NCBI RefSeq assembly: GCF_025567625.1
Contig: NZ_JAOQJC010000034.1
Span: forward strand, 1 to 64,000
Source: Paenibacillus sp. J5C2022
GTDB taxonomy: Bacteria > Bacillota > Bacilli > Paenibacillales > Paenibacillaceae
Direction of reading: 5' to 3'
Length of the DNA: 64,000 nt
Shown: one piece after another, positions 27,470 to 35,785 of the stretch
How the letters are laid out: each line of letters starts with the position of its first letter
Position numbering within the stretch: the first letter of the stretch is position 1
Notes under the pieces: generated by a model
Databases searched by the model: none
What the model was told of the DNA's origin: nothing
Seen by the model: only the letters and a program-made list of their open reading frames with translations
Made by a program: the position numbers and the translations under genes

Positions 27470-27720
27470 GACTGTGTTCGGTTGAGGCGCTGTTGCGGAA
27501 CAAATAAGGACCGAATTGTCGCTTGATGCAGGAACGGACTTATCGGTTGCCACAGAGCTTATTTGGCTCGGAATGGGAGACATTGCAGGCTTACGGTTGC
27601 CCTGGAGCTTATGGAGCCCGGAAAGTGCGATATCGGTTGTCACTGTGAGAAATAAGCCTCATGGTGTCCGTTACAGCAATAAAAGCGGGATATGTGACGC
27701 AATAAGCTCGATGGCAACCC
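27470..27720 (+). repeat. Decayed intergenic repeat tract
   Basis: No gene is seen between 27330 and 27916 apart from the terminator. Within it, the words CGGTTGCC, GAGCTTAT and CTCGGAA or CCCGGAA recur at about 40-50 base spacing (for example near 27543, 27593 and 27633). One copy contains the hairpin GAGC-TTATTTG-GCTC. It looks like an old array of the same general kind as those at 10.8, 33.4, 46.9 and 62.6 kb, now eroded. Confidence 0.5.
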
Positions 27721-27916
27721 TAAGCGCATCAAATGGAACTTTTAGAGAACGAACGGAGGAGCTTGTCACCTGTAAGGTTGATTTGTTTTTTACACGACAC
27801 GAGCCACTCTCGGTCCCGGTTGCTACAAGCCGCAAACCATTGTATAGTGTATTGCAACATATGCTTGCGCAAGTGGCAGCAGCTCATCATCTTGGCGAAA
27901 GGAGGGAAATGGCGTC

Positions 27917-28699
27917 TTGCTCGGTATCAATAGCTTCATAGGAGCCCATGACAGGAATTGGGAGGATGAAGATATCTACTCCCATCCACATTTGGAGATC
28001 ACGATCGTTCTGGAAGGACGCTGCCGATTCCGCGGGGAAGAGCAGGAGCGAGTGGTGGAGGCCGGCCAGATTGTTCTCATTCCTCCCCATTACCCCCATT
28101 CCTTCCATGCGGTATCGGCCGTTCGCTTCGGTGTATTGCTTATTGACGGGCTGTCTCCCCGCATACGGGAATTGTTCGACAGGCTCATCGTTGACGGAGG
28201 GCCGCGTATGATTACGCTGTCCAGACTGGATCAGGATCATTATGAGAGGTTGTTCCGTCAATGGCTTCGCATCCATTCCTCCCCGTTGAAGGAGCCCGAG
28301 CGGAATTATATGGCCTGGATCGAAGTGATGCTGCTCTTCCTGAACGAGCATAGCCATTCCGACCAGCAGGCCTTGTCCATTGCGCATACCGGCGACTACA
28401 TCCGGGAACATCTGCAGCAATCAATCCCGATCTCTGCGCTCGCCGAAGAGGCGGGACTGTCTGAGGAGGGGTTCCGCAAGCAATTCTACAAAGTGTACGG
28501 CGTTACTCCCAAGCAATACCAGCAGATGTGCAGACTTGCGGAAGCGAAGTGGCTGCTCAGCTCTTCCGAGAAGAGCATGCAAGCGATTGCCGATATGATC
28601 GGGTTCACCAAGCTGCATTCCTTCTCTCTTTGGTTCAAGAAGATGGAGGGCTGTCCGCCGACGGAATGGAGAGCGCGTCAAAGACTGTACCATGATTGA
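27917..28699 (+). CDS. AraC-family transcriptional regulator with cupin sensor domain
   Basis: 260 aa, starting at TTG 27917 with GGAGGG at 27901-27906. The ATG at 27909 is in another frame and runs into a stop after ten codons, so TTG decides the start. Residues 20-90 form an AraC-type cupin (SHPHLEITIVLEGRCRF, GQIVLIPPHYPHSFHA) that usually binds a sugar. Residues 155-258 hold two helix-turn-helix motifs, with ISALAEEAGLSEEGFRKQFY and the typical end KKMEGCPPTEWR. It stands alone between terminators and could control either the beta-helix operon or the GH38-like gene at 29005. Confidence 0.9.
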   Translation: MLGINSFIGAHDRNWEDEDIYSHPHLEITIVLEGRCRFRGEEQERVVEAGQIVLIPPHYPHSFHAVSAVRFGVLLIDGLSPRIRELFDRLIVDGGPRMITLSRLDQDHYERLFRQWLRIHSSPLKEPERNYMAWIEVMLLFLNEHSHSDQQALSIAHTGDYIREHLQQSIPISALAEEAGLSEEGFRKQFYKVYGVTPKQYQQMCRLAEAKWLLSSSEKSMQAIADMIGFTKLHSFSLWFKKMEGCPPTEWRARQRLYHD

Positions 28700-28805
28700 T
28701 CATCAGCCGATAGCGGATAGTTGGGAAATGTGCGTGTGACGTATGTCCTGCATCCAATGCGCGCTTGTTCGAAGCTTGATTGACAACTTGTTTGATAATG
28801 CACAC

Positions 28806-28845
28806 CGCCCCATCCATTACTTGAAATGGATGGGGCGATTTTTAT
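28806..28845. terminator. Strong intrinsic terminator after the AraC gene
   Basis: Perfect 13-base stem CGCCCCATCCATT at 28806-28818 with its complement at 28825-28837, then ATTTTTAT. The rest of the 305-base gap from 28700 to 29004 is A/T-rich upstream sequence of the next gene, in which I saw no convincing promoter pair. Confidence 0.88.
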
Positions 28846-29004
28846 ATTTATAATGTTTCTGTTTCTATTGGATACAAATCGAAAAGTTATTTGCAATGAA
28901 TTGCTTTACACTGATAGCGGTATTCATTAATAAAAAAATCGCATTTGTAATGGTTTCGCATGCTCAATAGGATGATTTATTGTAACCTTGAAAGGAGCTT
29001 GACG

Positions 29005-31452
29005 ATGCATCGAAACAAACCTTGGAAAATTTATGTGATTCAACACTCCCATACCGATGTGGGCTATACCGAACGACAAGAAAAAATCCGCCAATATCAT
29101 GTCAATTATATCCGGCAGGCTCTGCAAATTGTGCGGAATATCGAGAGCGGCGCTAGACCTGACTGGAAGGGCTACAAGTGGGTATGTGAAACGTATTGGC
29201 CTGTTGAGTCGTTCCTATCGAAAGCTACAGCCGAAGAAAGAGAAGCATTCGCTCAAGCTGTGAATAAAGGGTATATCGGTCTCTCCGGCACGTACCTCAA
29301 CTTCGGCGAGCAATTGAATCAAGAGATGATCTCGGTTATGATTAAGCGGATTACCGATTATGGACAATCCATTGGATTCCCTGTACGTTCTGCGATGACG
29401 GCAGACATTACAGGCTTCGGATGGGGATACAGTCAAGTGCTGGCGGATGCTGGCGTCGAGAATGTAATGACGTGCATTCATACCCATCACTCCATGTTCC
29501 CGTTGTGGAAGAAGCAAGTTCCATTCTGGTGGGAGACTCCTAATGGAGAACGCATCCTCACTTGGAGCGGTGAGCATTACATGTTCGGCAATGACCTGGG
29601 ATTGATCCCTGGCCTTGGCGGATCTTATACGATTCGAGACGAGCATGAGGTACGCAACGGAGTATCCTTTGAAGTGGCTGAGGCGCGAATTGAGCGTTAT
29701 TTGGAGCAATTGGCTGCTGATGGCTTTACGTTCCCCTTTGTACCGGTGATGGTATCGGGACTCCCAACCGACAACGGCTCGCCCAATGCTTCATTAATGG
29801 ATTTTGTGAATCCATGGAATGAGAAGCATGGCGACCGCATCTATATTCAACCGGCGACATTGGACGATTTCTTTACGGACGTAAGAGCTTATGCAGCAGA
29901 GCATCCTGCAGAAATCGAGACCTATGGTGGGGATTGGCCAGATTGGTGGACGGATGGCTCGGCGTCGACGCCGATGCATGTACAGATCTTCCGTGAAGCA
30001 CAACGTGTCTATAAGAAGGTGAAGCAAGCAGATCCCGCATGTGAGATTGTCTCCAAAGAACGTCTCGCAGCGATTGAATACGAGCTCGCGCTATTCGCTG
30101 AGCATACCTGGGGATATCATTCTTCTGTTACAGAACCTTGGAATCCATTCGTTCAGGAGCTTGGCTGCAGGAAAGAAGCTTATGCGGCCAATGCAAGCTC
30201 ACTAGCTCATACCGCTTTATATGACATTCTTGAGGCGCGCGGCGATGCGCTGCTGGGTCCAGATCGTCCTATGAAATTCGAGCTATACAATCCCAATGCA
30301 TTTACACAATCGGATTATGCCAAGCTCATTATGGAAGGCTGGCATATATCGGAATTAAAGAACGGCTTTGAAGTTGTCGATGAGGCGACAGGCAGCAACT
30401 ACGAGGCCCAAATGGTTACAGGGCACCGCGGCGTTGTCGTTACCATCCCGGTAACTCTACAGCCTAAGCAACGAGTGCAGTTGACAATCAAGCCCCTGCC
30501 GAACCGCAAAACTGTAACGGCGTTCCGAACAGATTATGTAGGATCGGATCGTATGATGGATATTATTCCGCCAGTTACACCCAAGCTTCACATTACGCCG
30601 AAGTTTATAGAATCTCCTTTTGTTCGGCTGGAATGGGAGATAGGCTCCGGCATTACGAGATGGATTGACAAATCCACGAACCAGGATCTGCTTCGAGCAG
30701 ACCGCAATCATCATGCATTTACGCCTGTCTACAATGTGACGCGGGCACCTGATGAATTTGGCATGTACGATGTACGCCGCAAGATGGGACGAAATCGCAG
30801 AGGACCCGACGCGATTACTTCTGTAGGCACACTTATGAACGTTGATATTGTGGAGAAGGGAGCGCTCTACGGTACTGTTCGGTTAACTTATAGAGTAGAC
30901 GGCTGCAGTCATTATTCGTTACTCGTTACTGTATATAGTGACCGTGCCCGCGTTGATGTTGCAGTACGCATGCATAAGGAAAGTGTATGGGACCCCGAGA
31001 ATCTGTACATTTCTCTTCCTTTCGGAAGTGCTTCAGCTTCACGGCAGCATGAGCTATGGATTGAGAAAACAGGTGCGGCAGTACGTCCGCGAATCGATCA
31101 ACTCCCAGGCTCCCTTGCCGATTTTTACTGCGTGGATGAGGGCGTAGCGTATGTCAATGAAGCACAAGGGGTTGCGATTGCAATGCCTGACACACCGTTA
31201 ATTCAAATCGGTTCATTAGACTACGAAGATCGCCTTCTGAGCGGACATCCGGGGTTGGCTCATGATCCAGCTCACCTTTATGCATGGCCAATGAACAATT
31301 ATTGGGAGACGAACTTCAAGGCGACATTGGGAGGGTTTTATGAATTCCGGTACTATGTTGCTTGGGGAGAGGAACTCCATACGCCACAAGCCGCTTTGAC
31401 ATCATGCACGAGCTTGAACGCAGGAATACTGGTTTGGAGAACAAGTAAGTAA
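29005..31452 (+). CDS. GH38-like glycosidase, DUF5054 family
   Basis: 815 aa. The frame opens at 28960, but AAGGAG at 28992-28997 points to ATG 29005. The N-terminal domain resembles the glycoside hydrolase 38 alpha-mannosidase barrel: the metal-type motif HSHTDVGYT at residues 14-22 and TADITGFGWG near residue 132, at the place where GH38 enzymes carry the nucleophile Asp. DUF5054 proteins share this N-terminus. The C-terminal half is beta-rich. There is no signal peptide, so it should act on imported oligosaccharides in the cytosol. Base composition is visibly more A+T-rich than its neighbours on both sides, hinting at separate acquisition. Mannosidase activity is a family-based inference. 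Confidence 0.8.
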   Translation: MHRNKPWKIYVIQHSHTDVGYTERQEKIRQYHVNYIRQALQIVRNIESGARPDWKGYKWVCETYWPVESFLSKATAEEREAFAQAVNKGYIGLSGTYLNFGEQLNQEMISVMIKRITDYGQSIGFPVRSAMTADITGFGWGYSQVLADAGVENVMTCIHTHHSMFPLWKKQVPFWWETPNGERILTWSGEHYMFGNDLGLIPGLGGSYTIRDEHEVRNGVSFEVAEARIERYLEQLAADGFTFPFVPVMVSGLPTDNGSPNASLMDFVNPWNEKHGDRIYIQPATLDDFFTDVRAYAAEHPAEIETYGGDWPDWWTDGSASTPMHVQIFREAQRVYKKVKQADPACEIVSKERLAAIEYELALFAEHTWGYHSSVTEPWNPFVQELGCRKEAYAANASSLAHTALYDILEARGDALLGPDRPMKFELYNPNAFTQSDYAKLIMEGWHISELKNGFEVVDEATGSNYEAQMVTGHRGVVVTIPVTLQPKQRVQLTIKPLPNRKTVTAFRTDYVGSDRMMDIIPPVTPKLHITPKFIESPFVRLEWEIGSGITRWIDKSTNQDLLRADRNHHAFTPVYNVTRAPDEFGMYDVRRKMGRNRRGPDAITSVGTLMNVDIVEKGALYGTVRLTYRVDGCSHYSLLVTVYSDRARVDVAVRMHKESVWDPENLYISLPFGSASASRQHELWIEKTGAAVRPRIDQLPGSLADFYCVDEGVAYVNEAQGVAIAMPDTPLIQIGSLDYEDRLLSGHPGLAHDPAHLYAWPMNNYWETNFKATLGGFYEFRYYVAWGEELHTPQAALTSCTSLNAGILVWRTSK

Positions 31453-31594
31453 GAGCAATTGCCGGTAAGAGCGTCAGGTTTTGCGTAAATAATGTATGGA
31501 TATAACTAACGACTTGCTTCCGGCCATCCTGCTATGCTGATAGGGAACCAAGCATAAGGCATCGCTACACAGCGAGCAGGAGAGGGGAATCGGT

Positions 31595-32491
31595 ATGAAA
31601 GTAACGATCGGGCAACGCGAATTGGAGATGGGCGGCAAGTATCTGACGGAATTAAAGGACAGCAACGATATCATTAATGATATGGAGGCGCTCAGGGGGC
31701 GTCTGGAGGAAGACGGATATCTGCTGATCCGCGGCTTCCACGATCGGGAACGGATTATGTCGGCCAGAACTGAGTTTCTTCGGAAGCTGCAGTCGATGGG
31801 CAGGCTGAACCCGGATTATCCTATGGAAGAAGGGGTAATCGCCAAGGAGAATAAAGGCGCGATGTGGGGAGGCGCGGCGGAAAGCCTGCAAGCCGACTTC
31901 CCTCAATTCCTGGAGACGGTCAATCATCCTTCCGTCATGGGGTTCTTTGACCGCTTGCTGGGAGGAGAAGCCATGACCTACGACTACAAGTGGCCTCGTG
32001 CAATTCCTCACGGGGGCAATACAGGCGCGCACTACGATGTCGTCTATATGGGAAGAGGAACGAAGCGGGTGTACACGATGTGGACGCCGTTCGGAGACAC
32101 TTCGCTGGAGATGGGAACGCTGGCGATGTGCCTGGGCTCGCAGCATTTTGACCGCATTAGGCAAACCTACGGCGAGATGGACGTGGATCGCGACAATGTG
32201 GCGACGGGCTGGTTCTCCGAAGATCCCATCGAAATTGTCGATACGTTCGGCGGTCAATGGGCAACTACGGAATTCCGGGCGGGAGATGCTATAATCTTCG
32301 GTATGTACATGATGCACACATCGCTTAACAATAACACCAATCGCTACCGGATCAGCGCGGATACCCGCTACCAGCTCGCTTCCGAGCCGGTGGACGACAG
32401 ATGGATCGGCCGTAAGCCGAAGGGGCACTACGCCTGGGGCCAGAAGCCTTCGAAATCCGTAGCCGATGCACGCAAAGAATGGGGAGTATAG
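31595..32491 (+). CDS. Phytanoyl-CoA dioxygenase (PhyH) family protein
   Basis: 298 aa, ATG 31595 behind GAGAGGGG. Fe(II)/2-oxoglutarate-dependent oxygenase of the PhyH superfamily. The double-stranded beta-helix core shows the proximal His-x-Asp in GAHYDVVYMGRG near residue 146 and a distal His in MYMMHTSLNNNTNRYRISAD near residue 240, with the Arg that binds 2-oxoglutarate just after it. The N-terminal part GYLLIRGFHDRERI is typical. The partner gene 22 bases downstream encodes a sugar-isomerase-type TIM barrel, so the pair may modify a sugar or cyclitol. The substrate cannot be read. Confidence 0.87.
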   Translation: MKVTIGQRELEMGGKYLTELKDSNDIINDMEALRGRLEEDGYLLIRGFHDRERIMSARTEFLRKLQSMGRLNPDYPMEEGVIAKENKGAMWGGAAESLQADFPQFLETVNHPSVMGFFDRLLGGEAMTYDYKWPRAIPHGGNTGAHYDVVYMGRGTKRVYTMWTPFGDTSLEMGTLAMCLGSQHFDRIRQTYGEMDVDRDNVATGWFSEDPIEIVDTFGGQWATTEFRAGDAIIFGMYMMHTSLNNNTNRYRISADTRYQLASEPVDDRWIGRKPKGHYAWGQKPSKSVADARKEWGV

Positions 32492-32513
32492 CTCCCGTCA
32501 AGGAGGAAATGTC

Positions 32514-33311
32514 ATGGAAAGAAAAATGATTAAAGCGCTTTGGGGAATGGAAGGAACGCTGGAGGAACAACTGCAACGAATCTCCGAAGCCGGGTATGCC
32601 GGCATCGAAGCTCCGCTGCCTTCCCTGGAAGAGGAAAGTCGGTTCCGCGAGCTGCTGAGCCGCTACGGACTTGACTATATTGCCATGGTATTCACAGGAG
32701 GAGAAGATCATGCGGCTTCCTTCGAGCAGCAGGTGGAGCGGGCAATTGGCTTTAACCCGCTTCTGATCAATTCGCATAGTGCGCAGGACTGCATGCCGTA
32801 TAAAGAGCAGGTAGCCTTCTTCGCCAGAGCGCTTGAAGTGGAACGCCAAGCCGGCATAGCCGTCGGTCACGAGACGCATCGGGGCCGGGCCATGTTCACA
32901 CCTTGGGGAACCGCCAGTCTGCTCGACGAGTTGCCCGAGTTGAAGCTGACGGCTGACTTCAGCCACTGGTGCTGCGTGTGCGAGTCGCTGCTGGGGAATC
33001 AGGAGGATAATCTCCGCCGTGCGTTCGAACGAGTCATTCATATCCATGCTCGCGTCGGCTATGCCCAAGGTCCGCAGGTGCCGCATCCCGGCGCTCCGGA
33101 ATATGCGCTTGAGCTGGAGACGCATGCCGAATGGTGGCAGAAGATCGTCGACCTTCGCAAGGCCGAAGGCAGCGAGCTCATCACGATTACGCCGGAATTC
33201 GGTCCTCCCGGCTATCTTCATACGCTGCCGTATACGAACCAGCCGGTAGCCGATCTATGGGAAGTATGCCTGTGGATGAGCCGTTATCTTGATGATAATA
33301 TCCGTTATTAA
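32514..33311 (+). CDS. Sugar phosphate isomerase/epimerase-like TIM-barrel protein
   Basis: 265 aa. The frame begins at 32466, but AAGGAGG before ATG 32514 fixes the start. It has the xylose-isomerase-like TIM barrel pattern: an N-terminal EEQLQRISEAGYAGIEAP, then VGHETHRGRAMFTPWG near residue 125 and LTADFSHWCCV near residue 145, where metal-binding Glu, Asp and His are expected, and HIHARVGYAQGPQVPHPG near residue 180. It probably forms a two-gene unit with the PhyH-family gene. It is followed by a long non-coding repeat region. Family members include isomerases, epimerases and dehydratases, so the reaction stays open. Confidence 0.87.
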   Translation: MERKMIKALWGMEGTLEEQLQRISEAGYAGIEAPLPSLEEESRFRELLSRYGLDYIAMVFTGGEDHAASFEQQVERAIGFNPLLINSHSAQDCMPYKEQVAFFARALEVERQAGIAVGHETHRGRAMFTPWGTASLLDELPELKLTADFSHWCCVCESLLGNQEDNLRRAFERVIHIHARVGYAQGPQVPHPGAPEYALELETHAEWWQKIVDLRKAEGSELITITPEFGPPGYLHTLPYTNQPVADLWEVCLWMSRYLDDNIRY

Positions 33312-33360
33312 GCAGTATCTATCTATTGTGCCCGAGCGAGTGGCTGACCTATCGAACCAA

Positions 33361-33815
33361 ACCGGCTCGTGCCAGAGGAAGTAGCGATCTATCGCTCAAA
33401 TTGCACACATAGCGCCGGAAACGAGCGGGAAATTGAGCGCTATCGCTCAAAATGGTCACATAGCAGCAACTAAACCACTTCGTGCCGGAGGAAATAGCGG
33501 TCTATCGCTCAAATTGCACACATAGCTCCGGAAACGAGCGGGAAATTGAGTGCTATCGCTCAAAATGGTCACATAGCAGCAACTAAACCACTTCGTGCCA
33601 GAGGAAGTAGCGATCTATCGCTCAAATTGCACACATAGCTCCGGAGATGAGCGGGAAATTGAGCGCTATCGCTCAAAATGGTCACATAGCAGCAACTAAA
33701 CCACTTCGTGCCGGAGGAAATAGCGGTCTATCGCTCAAATTGCACACATAGCTCCGGAAACGAGCGGGAAATTGAGCGCTATCGCTCAAAATGGTCACAT
33801 AGTCGCAAAACACCC
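33361..33815. repeat. Tandem repeat array B (113-bp unit made of two half-units)
   Basis: The block around CGTGCC recurs at 33368, 33481, 33594 and 33707, an exact 113-base period, giving about four copies. Each unit holds two related elements roughly 56 bases apart: CTATCGCTCAAATTG followed by CACACATAGC, and CTATCGCTCAAAATGG followed by TCACATAGC. In each, GCTAT/CTAT at one side and ATAGC/ATAG at the other are inverted repeats, so the half-unit is a potential hairpin. The array fills the convergent gap between the TIM-barrel gene and the YhcN-like gene. The apparent frame at 33772-34089 is repeat sequence, not a gene. Confidence 0.88.
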
Positions 33816-33961
33816 CCGCCATGTGTCGCTCCATGGGGATATCGAGTGGGAAGGTGAGGAGAAAGGACTGTGCTGGCTGTGGTGTGCATCCATTAATGAG
33901 ACTCTACTTGAAGCAATAGCCGCTCCCGGCGCTAAGCCGCCGCACCTGTTCCAACCCTGGA

Positions 33962-33992
33962 AGAGGCCAGTGCGATTCAAGCACTGGCCTCT
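33962..33992. terminator. Bidirectional-type hairpin in the convergent gap
   Basis: Perfect 12-base stem AGAGGCCAGTGC at 33962-33973 with its complement at 33981-33992 and a 7-base loop. It lacks a clear T run on either side but is the only strong stem in the gap outside the arrays, so it may end one or both convergent transcripts. Confidence 0.5.
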
Positions 33993-34106
33993 ACGCCATT
34001 CAAGCCTACGCCATTCAAGCCTACGCCATTCAAGCCTACGCCATTCAAGCCTACGCCATTCAAGCCTACGCCATTCAAGCCTTCGTTAATCAGGGCTTCG
34101 CCAATC
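33991..34106. repeat. 15-bp tandem repeat running into the YhcN-like gene
   Basis: CTACGCCATTCAAGC is repeated six times without change at 33991-34080, then continues in degraded form (CTTCGTTAATCAGGG, CTTCGCCAATCAAGG, CTTCGCGAT) to the stop codon of the minus-strand gene at 34105-34107. The repeat seems to have grown from the 3' end of that coding sequence. Confidence 0.85.
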
Positions 34107-34788
34107 AAGGCTTCGCGATCTCCAGCAGCGCTCGCATATCATCGGCGATTGCCGCCGGCGACATAGGCTCGGAAGTGGCTTCGCTGCGAATGCGCTCGAT
34201 CAGCTCCACCGCCTTGGCGCCTTCCGCTGTCAGAATCTTCACTTCGCCCCCGATGAAACGCTGAATATGCTTCGCAGCCAAAGTAAGATTGTCATGGCTG
34301 GAGCTGTCCGTCCCCGAAATGCCTTCGGGCGATCCCATCGGCTGGTAGCCGCTGCCCGACAATCCTTCTTCCCCGTTCAGCAGCTTCTTCTGGACGTCAT
34401 CGTATCGGGAGGCGGATGCTTGCCTCTTCTCCGCTGCGAGGACCACCGTATCGTCGAATACGAATACGCGGACGTCCGGAATGCCTTCGCCGCTCAGCCG
34501 CGATTCCAGATGCGCGGAGAAGCCCTTCGCATGGAGTCCGGAGCTTCCAATAACGCTGTATACTGTCGTGCCCATTCCGTTCGTCGTTTTGCCGTCTTTA
34601 TTCGTGGTATGCACTTTGAGCCCGTTCTCGCTCGGAATGACGGACGGGTCGTGAAGCATCTCCTTATGCTGGCGGTGAATCGCCTTAGCCTCCATATCGG
34701 TGCGATTCGCCGTCTTGTTTGTACATCCGGGCACAATCAGCAATCCGATCGCCGCCCATATGATCCATCCTTTTTTCAATGCTCGCAT
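34105..34788 (-). CDS. YhcN/YlaJ-family sporulation lipoprotein
   Basis: 227 aa on the minus strand. The frame reaches 34995, but the signal peptide MRALKKGWIIWAAIGLLIV with lipobox PGC starts at ATG 34788, behind a GGGGGA site about ten bases upstream. The mature part carries the family pattern GLHAKGFSAHLESRLSGEGI, then DVRVFVFDDTVVLAAEK and a C-terminal stretch of helices. Homologues are lipoproteins of the spore or forespore membrane in Bacillus and relatives. It is encoded divergently from the dehydrogenase pair and its 3' end merges with a 15-bp repeat tract. Confidence 0.82.
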   Translation of the reverse strand: MRALKKGWIIWAAIGLLIVPGCTNKTANRTDMEAKAIHRQHKEMLHDPSVIPSENGLKVHTTNKDGKTTNGMGTTVYSVIGSSGLHAKGFSAHLESRLSGEGIPDVRVFVFDDTVVLAAEKRQASASRYDDVQKKLLNGEEGLSGSGYQPMGSPEGISGTDSSSHDNLTLAAKHIQRFIGGEVKILTAEGAKAVELIERIRSEATSEPMSPAAIADDMRALLEIAKP

Positions 34789-34920
34789 AGTCACTATATC
34801 CCCCTTCATCATCTGCAGGCTTGTCTTAGGATAGGCTTTTCCATGAAATGAATATTCATGATCGCTTGGAAAATAATAATCGAGACAAGTCTGCTTAAAG
34901 ATTGAAGGAGGTGTTGGACG

Positions 34921-35769
34921 TTGGTACAGCATATGGAGCAAGGAAAGCAAGAGGAAGCCGATCCGTCCGCAAAGCGCAGCGTTGAGCGGGAGCAAGCGGG
35001 TGTCCCAGAGGCAGGTGTCCCGGAAACAGGGGGCCTGAACAGCGGCAGGCGCAAATTTCTGGTCAACACGGGGTATGCGCTGGGCGGGTTAATGGTCAGC
35101 GGCACATTGGCGGCGCTGGTCGGCTGCAACAAAGAGGCGGAGCCTGCCCCGGCAGAAGGGGAGAAGCCGAAGCAGCCGACTGCCCAAAACTATAATCAGG
35201 CGTTAATGTACTTCACGCAGGACCAGTTCCGCATCGTGGAGAGCGCGACGGAACGCATTTTCCCGGAGGATGAGAACGGTCCGGGAGCGAAGACGCTGGG
35301 CGTTGCGTTTTTCATCGACCATCAGCTGGCAGGGGAATGGGGCTTCAACGGCCGCGATTATATGAGCCCGCCTTTTTTCAAGGGGGAGAAGGTGCAGGGC
35401 TATCAGGGACGGCTGAAACGCCGGGAAATATTCGATATCGGGCTAAGAGAACTCGAGAACTACAGCTTGTCGAAGCATGAGAAGAAGTTCGCCGACTTGT
35501 CAGGCGAAGAACAGGATGAAATTCTGAAAGCATTCGAAACCAATGAAGTCAATCTCTCCACCATATCGGAGAGCAACTTCTTCAATATGCTGCGCAGCAG
35601 CACGCTGGAGGGCGTGTACAGCGATCCGCTCTACGGCGGCAACCGCAATATGGACGGCTGGAGGATGCGTGGGTATCCCGGCAACCAGATGAGCTACTTA
35701 AGTACGATAGAGAAAGGCTTCACGAAAATCGAGCCGAGCAGCTTGCAGGATCATATGGCTACCCATTAG
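34921..35769 (+). CDS. Gluconate 2-dehydrogenase subunit 3-family protein, Tat lipoprotein
   Basis: 282 aa, starting at TTG 34921 with AAGGAGGTG at 34905-34913; the ATG four codons later is too far from the site. Near residue 41 is a twin-arginine motif (GRRKFLVN), then a weakly hydrophobic stretch ending in the lipobox LVGC, so it should be folded in the cytosol, exported by Tat and lipidated. The mature domain matches the gamma subunit of FAD-dependent gluconate-type dehydrogenases (FTQDQFRIVESATERIFPED, GFNGRDYMSPPF). In these enzymes the small subunit carries the Tat signal and takes the large FAD subunit along. The large subunit is encoded 16 bases downstream and tatA/tatC just beyond. 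Confidence 0.92.
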   Translation: MVQHMEQGKQEEADPSAKRSVEREQAGVPEAGVPETGGLNSGRRKFLVNTGYALGGLMVSGTLAALVGCNKEAEPAPAEGEKPKQPTAQNYNQALMYFTQDQFRIVESATERIFPEDENGPGAKTLGVAFFIDHQLAGEWGFNGRDYMSPPFFKGEKVQGYQGRLKRREIFDIGLRELENYSLSKHEKKFADLSGEEQDEILKAFETNEVNLSTISESNFFNMLRSSTLEGVYSDPLYGGNRNMDGWRMRGYPGNQMSYLSTIEKGFTKIEPSSLQDHMATH

Positions 35770-35785
35770 CCGGCAGGAGGAAATT

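Noticed and set aside
32466-32513. Longer N-terminus for the TIM-barrel protein
   Set aside because: The extra 16 codons have no ribosome site and cover the end of the PhyH gene and the AAGGAGG before ATG 32514.
33772-34089. Small plus-strand open frame ending in RHSSL repeats
   Set aside because: It is composed of array B, the hairpin and the 15-bp tandem repeat; no start site and no plausible protein.
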